Shown one piece after another: positions 47,440 to 58,074 of a DNA stretch of 64,000 nt; the first letter of the stretch is position 1, and each line of letters starts with the position of its first letter. This DNA is from Acephala macrosclerotiorum (lineage: Eukaryota; Ascomycota; Leotiomycetes; Helotiales; Mollisiaceae): positions 24,618 through 88,617 of the forward strand of contig MU119288.1 of NCBI GenBank assembly GCA_014904845.1, written 5' to 3'. Position numbers and translations under genes: made by a program. The notes under the pieces are model-generated. The model was not told the DNA's origin. It made no database searches and saw nothing but the letters and a program-made list of their open reading frames with translations.

Positions 47440-48681
47440 ATGGCATCTACGACAAGCGCCACAGCTCCTCCTGCAGAAGCATGCCCAATTAAATTCAACG
47501 AAGTCCCCGACCGCGGTTACGTTCTCAAGCTAGGTCAAGGATATGAAGCAATTGGCTACACCATGAGCGAGGACGACATCGGCTCAGGTCACTATGTCTC
47601 TCCTGCTGCTTTGAACGTTTGCATTCTCCTCTGGGAGCGCAGACATCTTGGCTGCCAAAGACAAGTGATGGCATCGTTGATCAATGGCTATGAACTCCCT
47701 GATGGCAGCACCAAGCCCTTCCATCCATGGCTGTCAAAGGATGCCGCTATCGCTGAGTTCTACAAGCTTGGGAATGCTGCAGCTGTAAGTTCTCACCTTT
47801 AGGTTCTCATCAATCTTCTTGGAATCACACTAACCTTTGTAGCATCTGGATAAGGAGATCGAGGCCAAGTACCAAGAGTACTGCCAGGATCGAGCACGCC
47901 AAGGCTTCGCCGTTATGCCCCTGCCTATCTTTGGACTCGACACTGTCACTTGCCCCGAGGTTACCCTAATCGAGAAACAATTCGATACTTTCAGAGCTGC
48001 GCGCTTATTGAGTGCTGATGTCCGTGAAGGTGGGGTCGGTTATCAAGAGGTTTACGATGCACTTCAAATGTCCGGACGCCCTCCTGTCTTTGGAAAATTT
48101 AACACTTACGATATCTCTGGTACTATGGAGGAACGTATGATTGCTTTGAAGGCCGATGAGACCTTCTGGACAACAACCATCTTGGAGCAGACTGTTCTCA
48201 GTTTGCAAGCTACGATGGCGGAGAAGATTCTCATTAGAGATGAGCTCATCGTTGCTAAGGTAAGGGAACTCCCCAGATCGAATATAGCTACAATGCTGAG
48301 TCTGAATATGAACAGTTGAAGGCGTATGACTTCTCAAATCTTCCAGACACCTCGAACGATTATCTCGTCTACTACAAAGGCGCGCTTGACTGCCAGACGA
48401 AGGATGTGCCTACGTGGCTCCGAGGAACTGACATAAAGTTACCAGAGAAGCAATGGTTCGACGCTGTCAAGGCTGCCGACGACAGAATCTGCAAATACCT
48501 CAAGAATAAATGCCTATGGGATTCAAGTGATGCGCGTAGCTACACAAATGAGCTCACAGCTAGGGGTTACACCAGAAGCGTTGCCATGGACAAGCTAATG
48601 GAGGACTACCTGGAGGATATTGCCATGGAGGAGCGCAAGGCTGCCAAAGGAACCAAGCGCAAGCGAGGAAAGAAGGCATAG
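47440..48681 (+). CDS. Unrecognised protein with basic C-terminal tail
   Basis: Three exons (47440-47784, 47843-48259, 48316-48681) with canonical introns encode 375 residues, starting MASTTSATAPPAEACPIKFN. It looks soluble and mainly alpha-helical. Readable landmarks are YVLKLGQGYEAIGYTMSEDD, LNVCILLWERRHLGCQRQVM, FDTFRAARLLSADVREGGVG and TWLRGTDIKLPEKQWFDAVK. The C-terminus KAAKGTKRKRGKKA is a good monopartite nuclear-localisation candidate. I do not recognise the family. The consistent frame across three exons supports a real gene. Confidence 0.8.
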
Positions 48682-49019
48682 ATATTTCACAAGAAAGCCC
48701 TACAGTGGTTTCTGCTGGCCTTCTCTGGTGGTCGTTCGATAGTAGATAGCGAGTCGATAGCATGCTGCAGCAGTTGTTCACCAGAATAACATATCTGCGA
48801 CATCAGAATCAAAGCTTCTACTATCTTAATATTGCCTCCCTACTGTGAAATCTTCGAGTTCCTCTCAATACCTCTCGTAACATCGTACCTAGCCCATTTT
48901 TAGCCAACAGCCATGACTAGAAGTACTTTGATAAAAGTCCCGGTGCTCGTGGGGGCATCTATTTACCCTTGACATGGTGATAAATCAGCTCCTACAAGTG
49001 CCTTCTGTAAGTGCGTGAC

Positions 49020-49300
49020 TAGACCTCGTTCTGCAGACGATTATGGCGAAGAAGACTGCCTTGAATGTCGCCGGAGCTATGGGGACCCTCACTTTACTGA
49101 TTCTGTTCTAGATACAACCACAGCAAGAAGAACTCCCTTGAATGTCCCCGAGTCTACGGAGGCAATCACTTTACAATCTACTTGTCGAGAACTTGACTCT
49201 GTTCTGCAGACACAGCCACGGCGAGCGGCACTCCCTTGAGGGTTTCTAAGCATACGGGGACAGTCAATTTGCTCTCGGCTTGTTGAGGACTTGAACTTTG
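49020..49300 (+). repeat. Tandem repeat, about 97-bp period
   Basis: Two full units and partial flanking ones: GATTCTGTTCTAGATACAAC (49098) and GACTCTGTTCTGCAGACACA (49195) each continue with a AGCAAGAAGAACTCCCTTGA-like block, TACGGRGRCAATCA-like text and TTGTYGAGRACTT. A partial upstream unit begins at about 49027 (GTTCTGCAGACGATTATGGC) and a partial downstream one at about 49292. Confidence 0.8.
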
Positions 49301-50904
49301 CTGGCTTGAAAGTCTTGATATGGTATTGTGTTTCAGCAGCAAATGTGCTGCCGCTGCTTGAATTACTGGATTTGTAGCCTGTGGGCCTGCTCTCGAAAGG
49401 AGCTTCCAATAGAAGTATTTTCCAAGGCTCGAGAAGCACTGTTCTGGCAGATCAACAGCAGCAAGTATCAAAGAAAGCGTCTAGAGTAATGACCTTGCTT
49501 TGTCTCAGCCTGGTAGGAACTATCTTCTCTGGAAACTTAGGTAAGTCTTTTTATCACTACATGTTCACTGAGGTACTGATGGTGAGGATGGAATTGAATG
49601 ACCAAGGACCATAAGGGCAAGAGGAGGAAGTTTTGTTGTATTATATTTAGTAGTAAGACGCAGAAACCTGCCAAAAGCAGTAGCCAGGCATTTTAATCAG
49701 AGCAATACCCAGAGTTCCCCAGCAGCATCCTTCCCAGCTGGAAAGACTCTATGAATTGTGGCTCTCCGTCTACTATGTTCTGACACTCGATAGCTCTGCG
49801 TCGGTGTAGCCCGGCTTTCAATGTTATAATCCTTCCCTCCCCTAGTATTCCCCAACAATTTCGGTGCTTCGAATTAGGTGTTGTACCCGTGAATGCCCTG
49901 CTGAAAGCTTTGAACTGGAAGATCTTTCATAAAATCGAAGGGAGGGAAGAAGTCAAGATCTTATTGGGAAATTTTAGCTTCCCTTATGATATGCTAACTA
50001 ACTAACTAGGAGAGGAAGGAAAGAAGGAAATACAAACTTGTTCATTATTAAGGCAGTCACGGCTCCAACTGTCCTCGATTTTCTTTCTCGAAAGGGAGAC
50101 TGAAAGTTTGTAACTGATCGGCAACGCAATGACTCGAATTGTGTAATTGTGGTCTGTCTCGATGCTGGGAGATGTTCGTAGAGATATAGAGGCTTTGTAG
50201 AGCGAAATGGTACTGTTGGCGAGCTGTACAAGAGCTTGGGGGTTTGTTTCCGTTTGTAGTTTTATGCCTTGGAGAGGCAGGGACTCGCGTTGGAAAATAC
50301 ATCAACTGCTCCGAGTTGGTTTAGAAAGCGAGGTCCAGCAACAGGAACATAGAAGCGAGAACAGTCTTTTTTGGTGATCGGGAGGACAATTATGGTTAGC
50401 GGACCTTTGAAAAGATATCTGGAAGCCCGCGAAGGCTACTGAATGCTTGGCGGATGAGGCTTGTCGAGTGGTGTGGCATAAGAGGCATTTGGGAATGGCT
50501 GCTGAAATGTCGTGCATATTTATCTAGCTGCTAAGCGAGTTTGCAGGAGATAGCTGGAAAGAAAAGAACTTGGGCTTTCTTGTCCTCTAGCAAAAGATAA
50601 CTACACATACTTCAATTGTGGTAGAAGTGTGGCTGGAGAGAAAGAATGGCTGGTTCAATTGCAAGGGAAGGAGTTTCTAGATGGCTGCTGGCCTTTGAGT
50701 AGGGTTGGCCTTTGTCGAAATACCTTGTATCAATACGATGGATTGCTAACTACTTCTGAACTACAACCCACGAAAACTCAAGTGAACAAGGTAACATCAA
50801 GAAGCCCAGTAACTGAGACCATATTAGTACCCACGGACAAGCTGAAGGCTCAAAACAAGTCAAGAATCAGTCGTTCAAAATCGAAAGGCGTCATCAAGGG
50901 AGCT

Positions 50905-51431
50905 ATGTCGACGAGAGTCAACACTTTCAAGTTTCTACTGACTCCAGGACATTCACAGCGAGACACCATTCTCGAAAGCTCATCCCATAATTCTAGAGTA
51001 TATCCCCTTAGATCCTTATGTCCTTCTCAATAGTTGACTCCCTATAGATTGCCTTCCCTCTGATCGAACACCTCCCCAAACCACAAGCTACAAAATCGAA
51101 TATCCTTGGCAACGGTGCGACAACGGCGTCAAAAATCCTAAGATCAACCCAAGAAGAAGCTCCTTTCAAGCTTTCTGCACATCCACAACCGCAAGCTCCG
51201 ACGATCACATATCTAACATCGAGCAGCAAAGCTACGATCGATCGAATTGCTCGAGATGGCTACGGCCAGTGGCAACACTCAAGCACAGTGACCTACCTGA
51301 AAATCGAGTTCAAGGATCGCAATATTGTTCTCTACTGCGACTGGGATATTTATCAAGGCGCCGATGACCTTTCCAATACAGGCAATCCAAGGCATATTGG
51401 TATAATCATGGCGCTTTTACAGGAACGATAG
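50905..51431 (+). CDS. Possible two-exon gene with an ATG-less second exon
   Basis: The exon at 51048-51431 is a 127-codon open frame with no ATG until near its end. It is bounded on the left by CCTATAG, a good acceptor. A GTATAT donor at 50998 joins it in phase to the frame ending SSSHNSR, which contains an ATG at 50905. The upstream frame is itself open back to 50554. The predicted 158-residue product contains IAFPLIEHLPKPQ, DRIARDGYGQWQHSSTVTYL and KIEFKDRNIVLYCDWDIYQG. It looks like a folded domain of the kind seen in small fungal effectors or hydrolase accessory domains, but I recognise no family. It could also be a remnant. Confidence 0.35.
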
Positions 51432-51849
51432 AAGATGGAAGTGGCATACATATTAAACAACGTACTCCAAGACCACAACATCAATTGCCCTTCCTCCACT
51501 CTATACCTCCATCTTTTGGGATTCAAAATTCTGGAACAAAAGCAAACAGGCAAAATGGACCAAAGACAAAGCTAGGAGCCACAGTGAAAACCCCGCGATA
51601 TCGAAAAGCAGTATTACCATTTCTACTTTTACTTAGACTCACACACTCCTCAACTAGAACTATCACGAAAATACAGCTCACGGAGCACGAATAGGACGCT
51701 ATTTACTTCTTGATCTCCGGTCCTTTCTCAGTACCAAACTGAGGGGGATGCGAGATGATAAAGCGAGAAGGGATGGAGTACGAGGGAAATTGGAGGGTAG
51801 GCCAGGTGTGCGGCAATGCGGGGAAGTCTGGAGTTTGGCATAGCACTGG

Positions 51850-52135
51850 GAGAACATCACGGCGAGAGCATCAGGGCCAGAACGTCATGGGCCGGCAACA
51901 AAACCACAGCAGAAATGTCACAGCGACACTGATTGAGAGGAAAGAATTTTAATGGGTGAAGTAAGGGGAACAGCACGGCGAAAACATCATGGCAAGAACA
52001 CCACAGTAAGAATGGAACCGCGAGGGCATTACAGCAGCGTCAAGCGGCAGCAGCAAGGCACGGAGATTACATCACAAGATCATCACAGTACGAACATCAA
52101 GGCACGAACATCACAAACATCACAAACATAAACAG
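51850..52135 (+). repeat. Degenerate minisatellite, about 14-bp unit
   Basis: Many variants of AACATCACGGCAAG follow one another (e.g. GAACATCACGGCGAG at about 51850, AACATCATGGCAAG at about 51984, AACACCACAGTAAG next, AACATCAAGGCACG at about 52096), interrupted by 51910-51970. Confidence 0.75.
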
Positions 52136-52335
52136 CGCCCCGAAGCACAAATTAGGAGAAGTAATAGATCCCGCTATCTATCTACCTTCCAGGATACCCG
52201 TCTAGCACAAAGGACGAAATAGGGGTATGTCCACCAACTCGAGTCTCAAAACCCAGATATCCATCACCAAACGCAAGTGCCGCTAATGTATCATCAAGTA
52301 TCTAGTTTAAAGAGAAGAGATGTATGTTGGGAAGT

Positions 52336-54316
52336 TCAGAGCTTGGCTTTCACGTCAGCAGCTGATGCGCTGGCTTCCTTGTTTAGGACTACGTCTCCGG
52401 ACTTGTCGCTGTTACCGAAGAAGATGACTTCGACGGTGAGATCGTCTCTGCTTCGGATCAACGTCTTGCTCACAGTGAAAGAGAAGAGGAGAGGAAAGGG
52501 GGGGAGGGGAAGAGGAGACAGGGGGCAGGGGAGGAAACATACCTATAACGTCTCGAAAACGGCGCCGGCAACGTCAACAACGCACAAACCATATCCCTAT
52601 CCTTTCCACCAAGCGCATTCCTCACCAGATGCGTAGCAACATTCTTATCCTCCACCACAAACCTCTCGTTCTCCCCGCCCTTCACACCCCACTGCTGCTG
52701 TCTAATCGGAGTCTTCTGTCCGTCCTTGCCTTCCTTCTTGGCTTTTCCTTTCTCAACTGGGAGACTGGTATGTTGGGAGGAGAACATCTTGATCCAAGAA
52801 CTGGCTCCGTTGCCATTAGACTCGCTGGATTGCTTCTCGATCCATTGGCCGACGAGGCCGACGACTTCTTCGTTGGTGAGCATTTCCCAGAGTCCGTCTG
52901 TGGCCATGACGACGAAGTCGCCTTTCTCAGGCTCAATTTTGGTGGTTGTTACGACTGGTTCGGCGGTTACATATGGTGGGGTCTTCAGATGTGGTGAGGG
53001 TGTACGGCCGAAGAATGATGCTCTCAAACGTTCGGAGACTTCACGGGACCATTTGTATGATGCATCGCCGAAGGCACGAGTTGGCTCTAGACCGCCTAAG
53101 ACTCTGCCATTACGGATGACGTGGTCCTCTCCTGGATGCAACTTTCGCATACGGGCTTCTTCGTCAGGATTGCTGCCGGTCTGGTCAACGGAGAGTGATG
53201 TTGCAACCCACTTTCCAGACTCGCCTCGACGGCCAAGAACTGCTCGGGAGTCACCAGTGCATGCTACTCGGAGGAGCTTGCTGTCGCTGTCATAGAAAGA
53301 GAGGAGAGCACATGATCCAGAGAGAGCGGGACCAAGTGCTTCTGCTGCTACTGATCTGGTGTTTGACTTCAAGACCTTCTCAACACTTTCATGTACGATT
53401 TCGTGGTCTAGGCGGGTGAAACCGGTCTTGATGGCTGCTTCTACGGCTTCTGTCGAGGGAGTGCCTGCCGATGGATCTGCAAGTGCGGCTTTGTAGGTGG
53501 AGTTTAGTTCTCGAGCAACGAAGCTAATTAGGACCTGTCGAAGCTTGGCAGAGGTTGTCCAACCGCTGTCAGTCGTTAGCAATTGCACCTACATCAAAAG
53601 TTTGCAACATACGCATGGCCATCGAAGACACCCCAGAACATCCAGTCGCTGCTTGCATTTCGCCCAGCCGTAGCAGTTGCCAATGCTTGGGGAAGCTCAA
53701 TGATCTTCTCTGAATGATCGTCCTCAATTGGGTCATTGCTGGGTATCTGAACCACATCATATCTCACCACTCCTTTTCCCCTGCCCACCAAGTATGACTC
53801 TTCATTTCGTCGTAACTTCTGGGTGGCTTGTTGTGGTGTCATCATCTCCAAAACCTTTCTGCCAGATTCATCCGTATCCTTCGAGATTGGCCCGTCTCCT
53901 TGAATAGCACCAGTATACAACGAGTCTGCTCCAACAATTACTGCCTTTCTCTCAACGTCTGCCTCGCCTGTTGGATGTGGTCCGTATATCGAAGCAGTGG
54001 TAGAGAACGCCTGCGTTTGCTGCGAAGGAACCTGTACAATATCTCCAGACTGCCCCTTGTACGAATACCAAGCACCATACCCCACCAAACTCGAGAGTAC
54101 AGCGACCGAGAATCTGCGAATGTACATCGAGCTCGCGCTCTTCGAAACCGTAGATGGGTTTCCCTTGGGTGGATCTGTCCGCCCAGATGAATGTCGAATG
54201 CCTAACACATAGCTGGAAAATTGGAAGCTGCTTCGACTACTGCGTAAGGAGGCTGCGATGCTACGTGACGGAACGAGACGTGCTGTCCGGAATGCTCTAA
54301 CTGCTGCTCGACGCAT
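52336..54316 (-). CDS. Mitochondrial PP2C-type protein phosphatase (Ptc5-like)
   Basis: Three exons (54316-53613, 53565-52543, 52447-52336) give 612 residues. The start MRRAAVRAFRTARLVPSRSI is an Arg/Ser-rich mitochondrial presequence. A membrane segment (FSVAVLSSLVGYGAWYSY) follows near residue 70-90, as in inner-membrane-anchored Ptc5. PP2C motifs are FDGHAGWTTS (metal-binding Asp/Gly, spanning intron 1), ACTGDSRAVLGRR, LGGLEPTRAFGDASYKW, VVMATDGLWEMLTNEEVV, and YRDDLTVEVIFF across intron 2. In yeast Ptc5 dephosphorylates pyruvate dehydrogenase E1alpha; the same role here is by homology. It is divergently arranged with the Rqc1 gene. Confidence 0.93.
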
Positions 54317-54723
54317 CGGATTGTGGTATAGGCAGGCTCAGAGCGAAGTCTGAGGCCTAGTGTCGGAGGTTTGGCGACGGGAACGTTGAAGGTCGCGCTA
54401 GGCGGTGGGAGGGTGAGATGGCGCGTTGAAGAGCTAAAGGAGTGACAGAAGGATGAAGGAAGGCCTGCACTATCGTCGCAGCATGTTAGAATAATCGTAG
54501 ACTCCCCCCTCCAACGCGAGAGATGCTACTGGCCCAGAGGTTGTGAGGAAGTGAAAATGCTCGCGTGCAACTGCAGGGGAAGTTGATGCCCTAAAACGGA
54601 ATTCTGCCACCTCCATGCGTCATTCGCCGAATAAAGTCCATAAAATCGATATTCACCCCACGACTTCACGAGTTTGACAGCCTTCCTACGAAAGCACAAC
54701 AAAAACTCCAGAATACCTTCAGA
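54317..54723. promoter_or_regulatory. Bidirectional promoter between PP2C and Rqc1 genes
   Basis: A 407-bp spacer separates two head-to-head housekeeping genes. No TATA box stands out on either side. The Rqc1 side ends in a CAA/AAAACTCC-rich leader. Confidence 0.6.
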
Positions 54724-56692
54724 ATGTCGAGCAGACAATTACGGAAGTTGCAGCAGCAGCGAGAGCTGGAGAAGGCCCAACTCCAATCACAAGCTGAAGA
54801 AGAGGAATCTGAAGACGAACCTTTGGTAGCAACGAAGGCGAAACCGAGTCTCTTCGCGAATTTGGCAGCTCTGGAGGATGAAGATGATCAGGATGAAGCG
54901 GCAGAGGAGGATAGGGAAGGAGACGCTCTCGAAGAAGTGAACGAAGCACCAGCCGCTCCGTCAGCGTCGAAGAAGCCCAAGAAATCCAAGAAATCCAAGA
55001 AGAGAAAGGCGAAGAACAAGGGAAAGGACAAACCGACTGAGAAGGAGGAAGCCGCAGATGATTCCGAAGATATCGAAGAGGTGTTACGGAAGCTGAATCT
55101 CAAGGAGTCGAAGAATCCTGCAGCAAATCAAGCCACGAAACTAAAGGTCGACCCAGAATACGAAAGAGTATGCGCTCTGCTCAGTATTGGCAGCCAGCAC
55201 CTCAAGGTCGCGAACGAGATGAGAGCTTTATACGGGAAGGAATTCGCTCAGATTGACAATGATGATGAAGAAGGCAATAGGCCCGGTACCCGTGGAGCAG
55301 GGCGCAGACCACGGGGCGGACAACAACAAGTTGACTTGGAGACAGCACTGAAGGGCCATCATAAGCCGGGCCAAGGACTTTCAAGTCTAACCATACGTCG
55401 GAATGCTCTCATTGAAGGCAAACAAGACTGGCCAAAGGCGACTACGGGCGGGCTTACTATGAAAGTGGACGACGACAAGGCTGATGACGGGACTGTCGAG
55501 TTCATGTTTCACCATGACCAGCAATATCAGATATTACAGCAGGTGTTTTGGCAATTCGTTGAGATGGGAAATCCTCAGAATATGATATCGGCTTTGATTA
55601 AGAACCGTGAGTTGTGGTACTTCTCTTCGCTGCTTCCTCACTAACAATCAGCAGCGTACCATATCTCTCTTCTCATCAGTGTTTCCAGGATTGCCAAAGG
55701 CCAAGGAGACCATGCGTTATCCTCAGATCTTCTTGAAAGAGCCTTGTTCAGCTTTGGTCGAGCCGCCACATCGGTCTTCAACACCAAATTATCCCAAGGC
55801 AAAGCCCGATTAGATTTCGCTCGTCCAGAGAACAGGGAATTATGGCTAGCCGGATACCTCTACATCAAGTCACTCATTATGAAGGGGACCTACAGAACTG
55901 CTCTAGAATGGGCCAAGTTACTTCTGAGTCTCGATCCCGAGGGTGATCCTTACTCAATGCGACTCCTGATACACAACCTGGCCTTGAGGGCAGGTGAGTC
56001 GAAGTGGTTGCTGGAGGTTGGAGAGAGCGAGATACCTCACATCTGGGCACCGGAACATGCTGGTACGATTCATGCTGCATCTCATACAACACCTTCCTTG
56101 GCTCTGGCCGCTGTCAATCTCAAGCAGGGAGCAAAAGCACGAGAATTGCTATCAGACTCGATGCAGAAGCTCCCATGGGTCTTCGTCCGTCTCTTCAGAG
56201 AGATCAGCCTCGATGTACCACCAAGCATTTGGGGTATCCTGCCTCGCAATGATGCCGAGACACTATTTACGGAGCTCTACGTCCTACAAACCAAGGACAT
56301 GTGGAATACACCAGAAGTTACCGCCCTCCTGATGGAAATCGCCCACACCATACCCAAAGTCAACATCGACCACATCCCCAGACTTGAAAGCAGAGAGATG
56401 ACAGTCGACGTTGTGCGTCTCCTGTTTGTCGACGACAACCCCTCCATCATGTCCCTTGCACCCAGCTATCTACTTCACAGAGATAATAATTCAGAGGCAG
56501 ACCCATTACCTCCAGATGTCAACATCTACTCTTACGAAGCACAACGTCATGCAGTTGAAGGCAACGCAAGAGAACCTAGCGGAGCATTTAGAGATGGCTA
56601 CGACCCGATTGCGGCCATTGCTCGTATGATCCCTGGCTTTCGAGCTGTTCCTGGCGGATTTGCCGTCCCAGGTGGTTTTCACGATGATGACG

Positions 56693-56728
<36 letters not shown>

Positions 56729-57015
56729 GTGATGGTCCACCCGATCTCCATCGCGCAGGGGAGGATTTGGCCAGGCTAGAGGCTGCTGTCGAGGCTGGCG
56801 AATTTGATGATGGTAATCGACCAGTACCTGAAGGTCTAGCGAGGAGATTGTTGAGAATGCTTTGGTGGACTGGTAATGTACCAGATGATGATGAGGAAGA
56901 TGAAGGAGAAGAAGACGAAGAGCAAGAAACTGATAATGAGATGCCAGGACTCATTGATCAGGATGCTGGTGCTGTTGAGAGCGATGATGAGATGCCTGGA
57001 TTGGTAGATGCATAG
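54724..57015 (+). CDS. RQC1: Rqc1/TCF25 family ribosome quality control protein
   Basis: Two exons (54724-55606, 55655-57015) give 747 residues, normal for the family. The N-terminus MSSRQLRKLQQQRELEKAQL is the conserved basic helix of TCF25/Nulp1. Acidic and Lys-rich low-complexity parts (KKPKKSKKSKKRKAKNKGK) follow. The conserved core has EFMFHHDQQYQILQQVFWQF, NPYHISLLISVSRI, RALFSFGRA and PYSMRLLIHNLAL. The C-terminus is highly acidic, with 12 Asp in a row encoded by a GAT tract (about 56690-56725). Rqc1 works with Ltn1, Rqc2 and Cdc48 on 60S subunits carrying stalled nascent chains, promoting their ubiquitination and extraction. The acceptor could also lie three bases upstream, adding one Ala. 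Confidence 0.93.
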
Positions 57016-57609
57016 ATGCATAGATCCCTGTAAAAGCGGATGACATGAATAGAGCAACGCTCGGTGAAGCCCCCTCCATCATGTCAAACGCCAAATTCAA
57101 TAGTTCATGAATCACCCACCTGAAATTAAACATTGTACAACATCCAGCCTCGCCATTCAGCCTCACCACACGTGACTAAGCCCACCTCACCAAGCAATCA
57201 AAACCCACCCAGTTTCCCCTCGACCACCGAAACCGTCAAACACATTCCAGACTCTCCCGCATTTATCCTCGCTTCCTCACCTTTTTACCCCTAACTCTCG
57301 CCCGAGCTGTTCCCAAAATATCCGGATTATCAAACAGCGCGAAAAGAGCGCAGGTTGTGAGCAAGTTTCAGGCGCGTCTGACCCCTCGGCTACGATTGCG
57401 ACATCAGCGAAGGTCCGATTTCTAAGCCCGTAGCTGCAAAAGGAAAGCAGTCAGAAAGCGACCACGGTACCACACGGCGTCTTAATAAATACTCGACCTC
57501 TCCTCCTCTCCGTTCTTTCTTCCCACAACTCAAGCCGACCACTATCCACACTACCAAAGTCCACACACGAGAGTACGAAGAGATACCCCGCGATTAGAAC
57601 AAGCAAGCA

Positions 57610-58074
57610 AAGATGTCTGCAGAACACACCTACAAGTTTAACGTCAGCATGAGCTGTGGTGGATGCTCCGGAGCTGTTAACAGAGTGCTGGGAAAGCTTG
57701 ATGGTTAGTGCTTCTCTCTCCTCTCCTCTTGCCTATCTGCTGGCTTTGAGCTGCTTCCCCCGCAACCGCCACTTCACCCCTCTATGCACCGCTTGTCCCA
57801 CGACCTATTCGTCTTCTACCCTTTCCCCAATTCCCTTCCCTTCTTCACATCTAAGATTCTGCCGAGCTACAAAAAGAGAAGAGAGGGCACTGCTGACCGT
57901 ACAAAAGGCGTAAAATCCTACGACGTCTCCCTCGACACCCAAACCGCCACCGTCGTCGCAGCCCCAGAACTCACCTACGAGACCGTCCTCCAGACCATCA
58001 AGAAGACGGGCAAGAAGGTTAATAGTGGGGAGGCGGATGGGGAGGTTAAGAGTGTTGATGTTGCTCAGGAATAA
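57610..58074 (+). CDS. ATX1: Copper metallochaperone Atx1
   Basis: Exons 57610-57703 and 57908-58074 give 86 residues. The heavy-metal-associated fold has the copper-binding loop MSCGGCSGAVNRVL (MxCxxC, about residues 13-18) and a C-terminal lysine patch with KKTGKKV, both typical of Atx1. In yeast Atx1 carries Cu(I) from the import machinery to the Golgi P-type ATPase Ccc2. The 204-bp intron is longer than others in the window. The intron's start (GTTAGT) and end (AAAAG) are acceptable, and the reading frame joins as DG|VKSYDVSL. Confidence 0.93.

Larger units (their letters stand above)
48682..52335. other. Gene-poor, repeat-bearing region
   Basis: Besides one possible two-exon gene (50905-51431) and two minisatellites listed separately, no gene is recognisable in 3.6 kb. 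Confidence 0.5.

Noticed and set aside
52726..53295. 189-codon plus-strand ORF
   Set aside because: It is the complement of the PP2C catalytic exon and shows no family resemblance.
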